Source: Pseudomonadales bacterium
Lineage (GTDB): Bacteria; Pseudomonadota; Gammaproteobacteria; Pseudomonadales; IMCC2047
Reading direction: 5' to 3'
Assembly: GCA_024234615.1 (NCBI GenBank)
Contig: JACKNY010000003.1
Span: 434,001-498,000, forward strand
Length of the DNA: 64,000 nucleotides
Shown here: piece after piece, positions 18,717-27,324 of the stretch
Layout of the letters: every line of letters starts with the position of its first letter
How positions within the stretch are numbered: the stretch's first letter is position 1
Made by a program: the position numbers and the translations under genes
The notes under the pieces: model-generated
Told to the model about the DNA's origin: nothing
What the model saw: only the letters and a program-made list of their open reading frames with translations
Database searches by the model: none

Positions 18717-19427
18717 ATGATACGTATACTCATTGTTGATGATGAACCACAGATAAGGAGATTCCTTACTATTAGCCTCAGCACTCAAGGCTATCAAATT
18801 CTTGAAGCGAAAAATGGCGAGGAGGGTTTGAATATAGCCGCCCTCGAAGATCCGGATCTCATTATTCTTGATTTGGGTTTACCGGACATGGACGGCCAGG
18901 ACGTACTCAAATCTCTTCGGGATTTCTTTAAAGGCCCTATTATCGTTTTATCGGTGAGAGATAGTGAGCGTGAAAAAGTGGCGGCTCTTGACGCTGGTTG
19001 TAATGATTATGTCGAAAAACCCTTCGGCGTGAAGGAGCTTCTCGCCAGAATCCGTTCGGTATTAAGAACCTTTTCTGGCATAGAGCCCCCTCCCACTTTC
19101 TACGATGATGGCTGCCTAGTTGTTGATCTTTACAGCCGCAAAGTCAACTTACACCAACAAGATATTCACCTTTCCAAAAAGGAATTTGAGTTACTGCATC
19201 TATTTATTACTCATCCCGGGAGAATGATGACGCAACAATATCTGCTACGGGAAATCTGGGGGCCTCACCATACCAAAGACACCCATTATTTGAGAGTTTT
19301 TATCGGTAAATTGAGAAGTAAACTCCAGGATGATCCCACCTTTCCTCGCTACATTGAGACTGAGGCGGGAGTCGGCTATCGTTTTCTCGGCATCAACCAT
19401 TTTGAAAGAAATGCCGGAACTGAGTGA
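18717..19427 (+). CDS. KdpE-like OmpR-family response regulator
   Basis: Receiver domain (residues 1-115; acidic ILIVDDE, phosphoacceptor Asp52 in ILDLGLPDMDG, Lys in YVEKPFGVKE) and a winged-helix DNA-binding domain (about 130-230, ending YIETEAGVGYRF). Sequence character is closest to KdpE. It starts 3 bases after the kinase gene, a clear two-component pair. No kdpFABC genes are in the window, so the likely targets are the trk genes or distant potassium genes; that target is an inference. Confidence 0.9.
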   Translation: MIRILIVDDEPQIRRFLTISLSTQGYQILEAKNGEEGLNIAALEDPDLIILDLGLPDMDGQDVLKSLRDFFKGPIIVLSVRDSEREKVAALDAGCNDYVEKPFGVKELLARIRSVLRTFSGIEPPPTFYDDGCLVVDLYSRKVNLHQQDIHLSKKEFELLHLFITHPGRMMTQQYLLREIWGPHHTKDTHYLRVFIGKLRSKLQDDPTFPRYIETEAGVGYRFLGINHFERNAGTE

Positions 19428-19679
19428 GAATTATCACCCTAACAGTCTGCGACCAATGACTTTTCAAGGCAAAATCACTGTATATTATCGATTATTACCG
19501 GAACGTCACCTCTTTGTCGACCGATCTTGAGCATCATAAAGCATCCCGCCGTAAGCTATGGAGAATTAGACCAGCAGAGATTACAAAGTAATCGTCTCGT
19601 GAACCACCTGGACGTTTGTGCCGGACAATAGACCGACGTACAATTTCCTATCGATCACTATACAATTAATGAGGTTGTC

Positions 19680-20459
19680 ATGGATCTAGGTATATCCGGG
19701 AGAAAAGCCATTGTTTCCGCCGCTAGCAAAGGGCTCGGCAAGGGCTGCGCGATGGCCTTAGCAAAGGAGGGCGTAGCGGTAACTATCTGCGCCCGCAACG
19801 CAGCACAGTTATCAGCCGCCGCACAAGAAATTGAAGACGCATCTGGTACCAAGGTTGTCTACGTGGCGGCTGATATTACTACTGAAATCGGCAGAGACAA
19901 GGTACTTCAAGCTTGCCCTGATCCAGACATTTTGGTGAACAATGCGGGCGGACCACCCCCCGGAGACTTTCGCAACTGGAATCAAAAAGACTGGTTCGAT
20001 GCACTAAATGCCAATATGTTTTCCGCCATCGATATGATGCGCCGGACCATCGATGCCATGGCAGATCGGGGTTTTGGGCGGATTCTGAATATCACCAGCA
20101 GTGCGGTAAAAGCGCCTATCGCTGAGTTGGGACTTTCTAACGGAGCCCGTTGCGGCCTCACGGGTTTTGTCGCCGGGCTTGCCAGACAACATGTAAAACA
20201 AAATGTGACCGTGAATAATTTGCTACCGGGATTTTTTGATACTGATCGTGGACGAGCGATTGTGGCCAAACAAGCACAGGAGCGGAACATCAAAATCGAG
20301 CAGTATCAAAAGCAATTTCTCGATAACCTCTGCGCGGGGAGGATGGGAACTATTGAGGAATTTGGCGCCACCTGTGCCTTTCTTTGTAGCGCTTATGCGG
20401 GCTATATCAGCGGCCAGAATGTGTTAATTGATGGCGGACTTTATCCAGGAACATTCTAA
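19680..20459 (+). CDS. SDR-fold protein with non-canonical active site
   Basis: Rossmann-fold short-chain dehydrogenase/reductase of 259 residues resembling 3-oxoacyl-ACP reductases. The nucleotide loop is AASKGLGKG (TGxxxGxG expected) and the NNAG motif is present (residues 87-90). The catalytic YxxxK is replaced by SNGAR (Ser153...Arg157), while the serine strand ITSSAV remains. A known SDR subgroup annotated BKR-like has this loss, so reductase activity should not be assumed. It has its own 252-base upstream gap and GAGG before the ATG. Substrate unknown. Confidence 0.85.
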   Translation: MDLGISGRKAIVSAASKGLGKGCAMALAKEGVAVTICARNAAQLSAAAQEIEDASGTKVVYVAADITTEIGRDKVLQACPDPDILVNNAGGPPPGDFRNWNQKDWFDALNANMFSAIDMMRRTIDAMADRGFGRILNITSSAVKAPIAELGLSNGARCGLTGFVAGLARQHVKQNVTVNNLLPGFFDTDRGRAIVAKQAQERNIKIEQYQKQFLDNLCAGRMGTIEEFGATCAFLCSAYAGYISGQNVLIDGGLYPGTF

Positions 20460-20488
20460 TTGAGCAGTCGGCGAGCCTAACCCCGCAA

Positions 20489-20821
20489 TTAACGTCGCGC
20501 TCGCTGTGCCGCCTGATAGCTTCTGAGCGCCCAATCAACCAGTTCGTCGGGCTCATCCAAAGCAGACTCAGGAGCTCTGCGATAGGACATTTGTAACCGC
20601 TTGCCCTGTTTTTCGTATTCAAAATGGGGCAAGGCTAACTCATCAAAATAGGTTTCGTTTTGCGCATCTGTTTTTAAAAATAGCTCATCGTCCGCTACCA
20701 ACCCAAACATCAGATCATTGAGGTAAATACCAAAACCGCCGAACATCGCTCGCGCTCGAACTACTCCCAAGCTTTGGAGGTTTTCAACCAAATAATCTAC
20801 AAACTCACTTCGTTTCGGCAT
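20489..20821 (-). CDS. TfoX N-terminal domain protein
   Basis: A 110-residue protein consisting only of the TfoX_N domain: ARAMFGGFGIYLNDLMFGLV near residues 23-42 and the end domain WALRSYQAAQRARR. Full TfoX/Sxy proteins, which regulate competence in Haemophilus and Vibrio, carry a further C-terminal domain absent here. Such stand-alone domains are common in Pseudomonas and of unknown function. It converges on the SDR gene and lies 21 bases downstream of smr, so it may share its transcript. Confidence 0.85.
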   Translation of the reverse strand: MPKRSEFVDYLVENLQSLGVVRARAMFGGFGIYLNDLMFGLVADDELFLKTDAQNETYFDELALPHFEYEKQGKRLQMSYRRAPESALDEPDELVDWALRSYQAAQRARR

Positions 20822-20842
20822 CAGGACATATTACTCCGCTAA

Positions 20843-21424
20843 TTAGCGGCGCCGTCCAATATGCCGCTCCCAGGTTTCCTGCTTTTTCTTTTCACTTTTT
20901 TTGAGCAGGACATACGTCGCGCCAACGCCACCATGATGTTTTTGCGCGCTATGAAAAGCAAGGACATCCTCCATTTGCGGTAACCAGGCGGCAACACAGC
21001 TTTTTAGCTTGGCCGGCTCGGGGCGTCCATCACCCTTACCATGAGTGATTAGCGCACAACGAATATCGTAAGCGATACTATCCTTAATAAAGACTAAAAT
21101 AGCCTGCAATGCCTGTTCGACTGTTAAGCGGTGCAGGTCCAATCTTGCTTCAATTTGATATTGTCCCAAACGCAATTTACGAAATACGCCATTTTGAATA
21201 CCCGGACGCTGAAAGCTGAGGATCGCCTGGGGCACCAATGCTTCAATATTTTCAGTGGAGAAGGGTGCTTTAATGCCCTCATGGGATGCCTGAGCCGCAA
21301 GACGACGCGCCTGAATACCGGGTGTATTTTCGCGTTTATTTTTAAGCGCAACTTTGCTCACCTTTTTTAACGGCTGCACGTCACCCATTTCTGTTTTGAA
21401 TATTTCGCTGTCTTTATCGTTCAC
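20843..21424 (-). CDS. Smr-domain protein (SmrA/YdaL-like)
   Basis: A 193-residue protein with a basic N-terminal part and a C-terminal Smr domain: DLHRLTVEQALQAI, then ALITHGKGDGRPEPAKLK and GGVGATYVLL. The Smr domain occurs at the end of MutS2 and in small proteins, where it cuts nucleic acid; the LDxHG motif appears as DLHR. A GTG start at 21424 is chosen because AGGA lies seven bases upstream of it. Divergent from lptM-lysA. Confidence 0.85.
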   Translation of the reverse strand: MNDKDSEIFKTEMGDVQPLKKVSKVALKNKRENTPGIQARRLAAQASHEGIKAPFSTENIEALVPQAILSFQRPGIQNGVFRKLRLGQYQIEARLDLHRLTVEQALQAILVFIKDSIAYDIRCALITHGKGDGRPEPAKLKSCVAAWLPQMEDVLAFHSAQKHHGGVGATYVLLKKSEKKKQETWERHIGRRR

Positions 21425-21527
21425 CGAATGATCCTGATTTATTAAGCGATTACTGGATTAATCTAGACAGAGTACTGGCACTTCGCGTTATACTTCTGAG
21501 CTTTGGATCTAATTATAGAACAAACCA

Positions 21528-21647
21528 ATGAATAAAATATTTGCACTCACTCTATTGGCTTTATTGACTCTTTCGGCCTGCGGTCAAAAAGGCCCCCTGT
21601 ATTTACCACAGCCCAGCGAATCAGCTGGGTATAGCCATCACCAATAA
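21528..21647 (+). CDS. lptM: Small lipoprotein LptM (YifL/LppL)
   Basis: A 39-residue lipoprotein. After a short hydrophobic signal (residues 4-14) comes the lipobox LSAC with Cys18, then the family signature CGQKGPLYLP. In E. coli LptM helps mature the LptD outer-membrane LPS translocon. Its place before lysA-dapF is conserved in gammaproteobacteria. lysA starts 14 bases after its stop, so they form one operon. Confidence 0.92.
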   Translation: MNKIFALTLLALLTLSACGQKGPLYLPQPSESAGYSHHQ

Positions 21648-21661
21648 CCCTTTAGTTTCCT

Positions 21662-22909
21662 ATGGATCACTTCAATTATCGCGATGGCGAACTTTATGTC
21701 GAGAACTTAACCGTTGCAAAAATCGCGGAGCAGGTGGGCACCCCCTGTTTTATCTATTCTTGCGCAACGCTCGAACGTCACTATCAAGCTTATGTAAACG
21801 CCTGCTCAACACAGCCCCACCTAATTTGCTACGCCGTTAAAGCCAACTCCAATATAGGCGTACTTAACCTATTGGCTCGGCTCGGTTCTGGTTTTGATAT
21901 TGTCTCAGTCGGCGAGTTAGAGAGAGTATTAACGGCAGGCGGAGATCCAGGTAAAGTATTGTTTTCCGGTGTTGGCAAGCAAGCGCATGAGATTCGTCGC
22001 GCGCTTGAGGTTGGCGTTTATTGCTTTAACGTAGAGTCTGAAGCAGAACTCACGCTAATCAATCAAATCGCCGCGCAATTAAATCAGAAAGCCGCTATTT
22101 CGTTGCGAGTTAATCCTGATGTTGATGCCAAAACTCACCCCTATATTTCAACCGGTTTGAAAGAAAACAAGTTTGGTATCGATATTTCAAAGGCACTTGA
22201 GGTTTATCGGCTCGCGGCGACTTTACCGAACCTGGAAATTAAAGGGGTGGATTGCCACATCGGCAGCCAGCTCACCAAACTGCAGCCATTTTTGGATGCG
22301 CTCGATCGTGTCTTATTGCTAGTGGATCAATTGGCCGCTGAGGGAATTCAACTAAAACATTTGGATTTAGGTGGCGGTTTAGGTGTTTCTTATCGAGATG
22401 AAACGCCACCGCATCCCAGCGAATACGCAACAGCAATCGTGAAAAAGCTTGCCAACCGTGAACTGACCCTTATTTTCGAGCCCGGTCGATCCATCGTTGC
22501 CAATGCGGGTATACTGGTCACCAGCGTGATCTTACTGAAAAGTAATCAAGAAAAAAACTTTGCTGTTGTCGACGCGGCCATGAATGATCTGCTGCGACCT
22601 TCTCTGTATGGTGCCTGGCAGCAGATTATTCCAGTAAAAATTCATGATGGTGTAACCCATAGCTACGACATCGTAGGACCTATTTGCGAGACCGGAGATT
22701 TTTTAGGAAAGGATCGTGAGTTATGCATAGCGCCCGCTGATTTATTGGCTGTCCGCTCGGCGGGAGCCTATGGTTTTAGTATGAGCTCGAACTATAACTC
22801 TCGTAATCGTGCTGCGGAAGTAATGGTGAATGATGACAAATTCCATGTGGTGAGAAAACGCGAAACAATCGCCGATCAAATCGCACTGGAATCTATTTTG
22901 CCCAACTGA
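21662..22909 (+). CDS. lysA: Diaminopimelate decarboxylase
   Basis: PLP enzyme converting meso-diaminopimelate to lysine. The PLP lysine is Lys60 in ICYAVKANSN; phosphate and substrate motifs HIGSQLT, EPGRSIVANAG and CETGDFLGKDR are intact, and the C-terminal SAGAYGFSMSSNYN is typical. Length 415 is normal. It is the second gene of lptM-lysA-dapF-DUF484, whose two enzymes act on the same branch point: DapF makes its substrate. Confidence 0.97.
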   Translation: MDHFNYRDGELYVENLTVAKIAEQVGTPCFIYSCATLERHYQAYVNACSTQPHLICYAVKANSNIGVLNLLARLGSGFDIVSVGELERVLTAGGDPGKVLFSGVGKQAHEIRRALEVGVYCFNVESEAELTLINQIAAQLNQKAAISLRVNPDVDAKTHPYISTGLKENKFGIDISKALEVYRLAATLPNLEIKGVDCHIGSQLTKLQPFLDALDRVLLLVDQLAAEGIQLKHLDLGGGLGVSYRDETPPHPSEYATAIVKKLANRELTLIFEPGRSIVANAGILVTSVILLKSNQEKNFAVVDAAMNDLLRPSLYGAWQQIIPVKIHDGVTHSYDIVGPICETGDFLGKDRELCIAPADLLAVRSAGAYGFSMSSNYNSRNRAAEVMVNDDKFHVVRKRETIADQIALESILPN

Positions 22910-22918
22910 GAAGGCTCT

Positions 22919-23749
22919 ATGCTCGTAAAATTTACCAAAATGCATGGTTGCGGTAATGATTTCATGGTCGTTGATATGGTCAGTCAGTACCTGAAATTTC
23001 GCCCTCAGTTGATTCGCAAATGGGCTGACCGACACACCGGTGTTGGCTTTGATCAGTTTTTAGTGGTCGAACCGCCACGCACCCCCGAAGCCGATTTTCG
23101 CTACCGCATTTTTAATGCCGATGGCGATGAGGTTGAGCAATGCGGTAACGGCGCACGCTGTTTTGCCCGCTTTGTGCGCGATAACAAATTAACTCAAAAA
23201 AATCATCTCATTGTTGAAACAAAGGGTGGGCTTATCGAATTGAATATTATCGATAAGCACCAAGTGATGGTGGATATGGGCGAGCCAAAACTAGCCCCAG
23301 CCGCAATCCCATTTCTTGCTGACCAAGAGGCTATTAGTTATCCATTGTTAGTCAATGGACAGGAATTAGACATTAGTGCGGTCTCCATGGGCAACCCTCA
23401 CGCCGTTCAGTTGGTGGATAATGTCGATCTTGCGCCCGTGGCAACGGTAGGGCCGTTAATCGAAAAGCACGAGCGCTTTCCCAACAAAACAAATGCCGGT
23501 TTTATGCAGATACTGGCCCGCAACGAAATTCGCTTGCGTGTATATGAACGCGGGGCAGGGGAAACCATGGCCTGCGGAACTGGCGCCTGCGCGGCCGTCG
23601 TCGCCGGTATCATGCGCGGACTTTTAGACAATGAGGTCCAGGCACATTTGCTTGGCGGCACGCTGACTATTCAATGGCAAGGGCAGGGCAATAGCGTCAA
23701 AATGACAGGACCCTGCAAAAAAGTATTCGAAGGACGTATTTTCACATGA
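22919..23749 (+). CDS. dapF: Diaminopimelate epimerase
   Basis: Cofactor-free epimerase that makes meso-diaminopimelate for lysine and peptidoglycan. Both catalytic cysteines are visible: Cys75 in EQCGNGARC and Cys219 in MACGTGACAAV, in a two-domain protein of 276 residues. It lies 9 bases after lysA and overlaps the DUF484 gene by four bases (ATGA), so translation is coupled. Confidence 0.97.
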   Translation: MLVKFTKMHGCGNDFMVVDMVSQYLKFRPQLIRKWADRHTGVGFDQFLVVEPPRTPEADFRYRIFNADGDEVEQCGNGARCFARFVRDNKLTQKNHLIVETKGGLIELNIIDKHQVMVDMGEPKLAPAAIPFLADQEAISYPLLVNGQELDISAVSMGNPHAVQLVDNVDLAPVATVGPLIEKHERFPNKTNAGFMQILARNEIRLRVYERGAGETMACGTGACAAVVAGIMRGLLDNEVQAHLLGGTLTIQWQGQGNSVKMTGPCKKVFEGRIFT

Positions 23750-24459
23750 CCGAAGCCACCAAAAATCAACCATCAGCCAACTCAGACACTGAGCCTACAA
23801 CAGCACAAGTAAGTGCTTACCTATTGCGCAACCCCAGCTTTTTTGAACAAAATCGCACGCTCTTAACGGCGCTATCAATTCCCCATACTGGAACGGGGAA
23901 AACTATTTCTCTGATCGAACACCAGGTCAAAGCACTTAGGGCCGAAAACAAACAGCTGACACAGCAGCTCAATGTACTGATCAATAATGCCCGCACCAAC
24001 GATCAATTGTTTGATAAAGCCAAAACACTGATTTTGGCACTTATATCCGCTCAACAGCTTTGCCAAGTGAGCGAGCTGGTTGAGCACTCGATGCTAACGG
24101 ATTTTGGTAGCGCCTGTTGCCGTCTTTGGCTCGTTTCCGATCAAGTCGTCCATCCTGCGAGACAACTTATCTTGGCGCAAGACGCCGTTAACCAGCTTGC
24201 TCGTTTGGTGAAAGTAAGTAAACCCTATTGTGGCGTGCTGAAAGCTGAGGAGTCCGCCTTATTATTCCCTGACCAATCCGACCAGGTGGGTTCAGCCGCC
24301 GTACTCCCGCTCTACGCGGAGTACCACTTAATTGGTATCCTTGCCATAGCGAATGAAGATAAAAACTATTACCGGGATAATATGAGCACTTTGCTACTCA
24401 CCTATATTGGCGAAGTGGTTGCCCGAATTATTCATCGGTTATCTGGAGAAATAACCTGA
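23746..24459 (+). CDS. DUF484 (GAF-like) protein
   Basis: A 237-residue member of the DUF484 family: an N-terminal helix segment with VSAYLLRNPSFFEQN, a coiled-coil stretch (about residues 55-85, HQVKALRAENKQLTQQL) and a GAF-like C-terminal half with SAAVLPLYAEYHLIGILAI. Function unknown. It is normally found between dapF and the recombinase gene xerC; here the next gene is the HAD phosphatase and xerC is missing. Overlaps dapF by four bases. Confidence 0.92.
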   Translation: MTEATKNQPSANSDTEPTTAQVSAYLLRNPSFFEQNRTLLTALSIPHTGTGKTISLIEHQVKALRAENKQLTQQLNVLINNARTNDQLFDKAKTLILALISAQQLCQVSELVEHSMLTDFGSACCRLWLVSDQVVHPARQLILAQDAVNQLARLVKVSKPYCGVLKAEESALLFPDQSDQVGSAAVLPLYAEYHLIGILAIANEDKNYYRDNMSTLLLTYIGEVVARIIHRLSGEIT

Positions 24460-24474
24460 CATACCGGCTAAGCG

Positions 24475-25194
24475 ATGTCCATTAAAGCCATTACATTTGA
24501 TCTGGATAATACGCTTTGGCACGTTGACGATGCCATTCGAGTTGCCGAGCAAAACACCTTCGGTTACCTCCTTAAGCATTGCCCTAAGATAAAACAGCAC
24601 CATAGTATAACTAGCATACGACAATTAATGTTTGGGCTTGTCGAACTCCGCCCTGAATTAAGACATCAAATTAGTCAGTTACGCAAAATGGCGTTAGCGA
24701 CGGCCATCGAACAGAGTGGTTACTCAAACGCTGAGGCACTTCAGCATGCCGAGACCGCCTTTCAAGTTTTTCTCCACGGCCGACATCAGGTCACCCTATT
24801 CGATGATACCCTTGAAATACTAGATCGGCTCCATCAGGACTACCAATTGGGCGCCCTCACCAATGGCAACGCCGATATCAACCTATTGCCTGTACGCCCA
24901 TATTTTGACTTTTCTTTTTCCGCCGAGGAATGCAAGAGTAGCAAGCCAGATGCCAAGCTCTTTCAAGCGGCGCTCAACTATACTGGATTTAGTCCTTCAG
25001 AATGCGTGCATGTTGGAGATCATCCCGAGCAAGATATTTTTGGTGCACAGCAGCTGGGGTTTTATACGGTTTGGATCAATATTAACAATCAAGAATGGCC
25101 TGGTGGTGTAAAAGCGAGCGCAGAAATTAATCGCTTGAGTGATTTACCGAGAACAATTAGTGCGATAGCGAAAAACGCCGATCGATCAGGCTAA
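24475..25194 (+). CDS. HAD-superfamily hydrolase, YigB-like
   Basis: Cytosolic phosphatase of the HAD-IA type. Motif I is FDLDNTLW (nucleophile Asp9, acid/base Asp11), motif II GALTNGN, motif III Lys in SSKPDAKLF, motif IV HVGDHPEQDIFGA. In E. coli the homologue YigB dephosphorylates FMN; substrate here is inferred. Last gene of the lysA-dapF cluster, 15 bases after DUF484, and its end overlaps trmB by 9 bases on the opposite strand. Confidence 0.9.
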   Translation: MSIKAITFDLDNTLWHVDDAIRVAEQNTFGYLLKHCPKIKQHHSITSIRQLMFGLVELRPELRHQISQLRKMALATAIEQSGYSNAEALQHAETAFQVFLHGRHQVTLFDDTLEILDRLHQDYQLGALTNGNADINLLPVRPYFDFSFSAEECKSSKPDAKLFQAALNYTGFSPSECVHVGDHPEQDIFGAQQLGFYTVWININNQEWPGGVKASAEINRLSDLPRTISAIAKNADRSG

Positions 25195-25887
25195 TCGTTT
25201 AAAGAGTAAATCCCAAACGGCATGCCCTAAACGCTCCCCACGGGCCTCAAATTTAGTCGAAGGGCGGTAGTCTGGTTTTGGAGAGAATTGGCCGCCCCCT
25301 GCCAGATTTTCCCAACCCGGCGTCTCGGATAGAACCTGCATCATATGCTCGGCATAGTTTGCCCAATCGGTTGCGGCATGGAAAACACCGCCGGCCTTAA
25401 CCTTAGCCGTGACTAAACGCATAAATTCCGGTTGTACGATGCGTCTTTTATGGTGTTTTTTCTTATGCCAGGGGTCAGGAAAAAATAGCTGTAAACGATC
25501 AAGACTGGCGTCGGGAATGCCGCACTTAAGCACCTCAATCGCATCCTCCGCGTAGACACGGATATTGCTTAACTTTTGCTCTGAGGCTAACCGCAACAAC
25601 CTTCCGACACCAGGCCGGTGCACTTCAACGCCAATAAAATTAGTCTCTGGAGCCTTATACGCCATTTCTACTAATGAATCGCCCATGCCGAATCCAATTT
25701 CCAACACGGTCTGTGCCGAGCGCTCAAACAAAGCCGCTATATCTTGCCTGCCTTGCTTGATTGAAATACCAAACTGAGGCCAAAGTGTCTCGTAGGCGTC
25801 CTTTTGACTGGGAGTCATGCGCCCTGCTCGTAACACAAAACTACGAATAGCGCGTCGGTTGGTCACTGGCATTGATGGTTCAGACAT
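25186..25887 (-). CDS. trmB: tRNA (guanine-N7-)-methyltransferase
   Basis: Methylates G46 of tRNA using SAM. The SAM loop is LEIGFGMGDSLVEMA (about residues 68-82) and the catalytic region LQLFFPDPWHKKKHHKRR is intact, followed by the C-terminal TKFEARGERLGH typical of TrmB. Length 233 is normal. It starts on the last base of the DUF423 stop codon (TAATG type), so the two are translationally coupled. Confidence 0.96.
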   Translation of the reverse strand: MSEPSMPVTNRRAIRSFVLRAGRMTPSQKDAYETLWPQFGISIKQGRQDIAALFERSAQTVLEIGFGMGDSLVEMAYKAPETNFIGVEVHRPGVGRLLRLASEQKLSNIRVYAEDAIEVLKCGIPDASLDRLQLFFPDPWHKKKHHKRRIVQPEFMRLVTAKVKAGGVFHAATDWANYAEHMMQVLSETPGWENLAGGGQFSPKPDYRPSTKFEARGERLGHAVWDLLFKRLA

Positions 25888-26261
25888 TAGGCGGATTTAA
25901 ACAACGCATAGGCAAGTAGCAGCCATCCAGCAATGAATGCCACGCCGCCAAGAGGGGTAACGGGGCCAAATAATTTTATCTGCGTCAGCACCAGGCCATA
26001 GAGGCTACCGCTAAAGAGCAGGGAGCCAAGAATAAAAAGCGCACCACTCCATTTGAGTAGATTGCTGGTCGGATAGATTTGCACTAATACGCCAACGATC
26101 ATTAATGCTAATGCATGGTACATTTGATACTGTACACCCGTTTCAAATGCACTGAGTAGATTTACTGGCAGTTTGCCACGCAGGCCATGTGCGCCAAACG
26201 CGCCTAAGATAACGGCAAGTCCCGCGCTTAGCGAGCCGAACAAAAGGAATAGTTTACTCAT
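25887..26261 (-). CDS. DUF423 small membrane protein
   Basis: A 124-residue protein with four membrane helices, beginning MSKLFLLFGSLSAGLAVILG followed by the conserved AFGAHGL. Family of unknown function, common in proteobacteria. The frame can be read from a TTG at 26288, but that lies against the rpoH terminator and has no ribosome-binding site, whereas AGAAG lies seven bases before the ATG at 26261. Co-directional with trmB (1-base overlap). Confidence 0.9.
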   Translation of the reverse strand: MSKLFLLFGSLSAGLAVILGAFGAHGLRGKLPVNLLSAFETGVQYQMYHALALMIVGVLVQIYPTSNLLKWSGALFILGSLLFSGSLYGLVLTQIKLFGPVTPLGGVAFIAGWLLLAYALFKSA

Positions 26262-26285
26262 TTGAATCTTCTGGGTATCTCGCTG

Positions 26286-26324
26286 CAATAAAAAAGCCGC
26301 TGGATTTAAGCATCCAGCGGCTTT
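26286..26324 (-). terminator. Rho-independent terminator of rpoH
   Basis: Perfect 13-bp stem (26293-26305 with 26312-26324), 6-base loop, then six Ts on the minus strand. It starts 16 bases after the rpoH stop codon and cleanly separates rpoH from DUF423-trmB. Confidence 0.9.
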
Positions 26325-26340
26325 CTACTCAATCTGCCTA

Positions 26341-27192
26341 TTAGGCTTCCATCGCCACTTTAATTTTTTTCATAGCATTTTTTTCCAGCTGACGAATACG
26401 CTCAGCCGAAACCTCATATTTCTCTGCCAAGTCATGCAAGGTTAACTTATTATCCGATAGCCAGCGCTGATTCAAAATATCGACACTCCGTTCGTCCAGC
26501 TGCTCCATTGCTGCGCTTAAACGCCTGTGCGAATCCTCTGCCCAATCTTCCGCTTCCAACTGCATTACCGGGTCAAAGGATCTGTCTTCCAGAAAATTAA
26601 CCGGCGCTTGATAGGCGGTGTCATCGTCATCATCTGTAGACATATCGAAGGATGCATCATGTGCGCTTAAGCGACTTTCCATTTCACGCACTACCTTGGG
26701 TTCAACACCAAGATCTTTAGCCACAGCATCAACTTCATCGTTAGTCAGCCAAGCCAGCGTTTTCTTCGCGCCACGTAAATTGAAGAATAATTTGCGCTGC
26801 GCTTTAGTGGTAGCAACCTTGACGATACGCCAGTTACGCAGAATAAACTCATGCATTTCCGCTTTAATCCAATGCACGGCGAAAGACACCAGACGCACAC
26901 CCTTCTCAGGATTGAAACGCTTGACGGCTTTCATCAAACCAACATTGCCTTCTTGGATGAGGTCGGCTTGAGATAGCCCATAACCTGAGTAGCTTTTGGC
27001 AATATGCACAACAAAACGCAGGTGCGACATAATCAGTTGGCGCGCCGCGTCCAGGTCATCCTGATAGTACAGGCGTTCACCCAATTCACGCTCTTGCTCT
27101 ACTGTTAGCACAGAAATACTGGATACCGCCGTAATATAGGCTCCAAGATTGCGCCCCGGCGTGACATTACCCAAAGTTTGCAAGTAGTTCAT
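26341..27192 (-). CDS. rpoH: RNA polymerase heat-shock sigma factor RpoH (sigma 32)
   Basis: Directs transcription of chaperones and proteases on heat stress. Region 2 (HLRFVVHIAKSYSGYGLSQADLIQEG, split over residues 57-82), the RpoH box AQRKLFFNLR (131-140) and region 4 helix-turn-helix (TLHDLAEKYEVSAERIRQLE) are intact in 283 residues. ATG 27192 is preferred to the adjacent TTG because GGAG lies eight bases upstream. A sigmaE-type promoter and an overlapping sigma70-type promoter lie just upstream. ftsX-ftsE-ftsY are upstream on the same strand, as in E. coli and Pseudomonas. Confidence 0.97.
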   Translation of the reverse strand: MNYLQTLGNVTPGRNLGAYITAVSSISVLTVEQERELGERLYYQDDLDAARQLIMSHLRFVVHIAKSYSGYGLSQADLIQEGNVGLMKAVKRFNPEKGVRLVSFAVHWIKAEMHEFILRNWRIVKVATTKAQRKLFFNLRGAKKTLAWLTNDEVDAVAKDLGVEPKVVREMESRLSAHDASFDMSTDDDDDTAYQAPVNFLEDRSFDPVMQLEAEDWAEDSHRRLSAAMEQLDERSVDILNQRWLSDNKLTLHDLAEKYEVSAERIRQLEKNAMKKIKVAMEA

Positions 27193-27236
27193 CAAGTTGC
27201 TCCGAATATAAGGAGGAAAATACTAACACCGATTGC

Positions 27237-27264
27237 TAAGAGTGCCAAGCGCCTTAAAAAGTTC
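27237..27264 (-). promoter_or_regulatory. SigmaE/AlgU-type promoter of rpoH
   Basis: Read on the minus strand: GAACTT, 17 bases, TCTTA. The -35 is a perfect match to the extracytoplasmic-stress consensus and the -10 matches TCTGA at four of five positions. An overlapping sigma70-type pair, TTGGCA-N17-TAGTAT (27248 to 27220), would start transcription about 15 bases nearer the gene. rpoH is known to be sigmaE- or AlgU-dependent in E. coli and Pseudomonas. Confidence 0.7.
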
Positions 27265-27324
27265 CTCTTATTACTTACAGGATTATAAATACTATTTTTG
27301 AGACTTTTTTATAACAATGCTGAA

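Noticed and set aside
27205..27222. AAGGAGGAAAA on the plus strand, resembling a strong ribosome-binding site
   Set aside because: No start codon or reading frame follows; it lies in the rpoH leader on the opposite strand.
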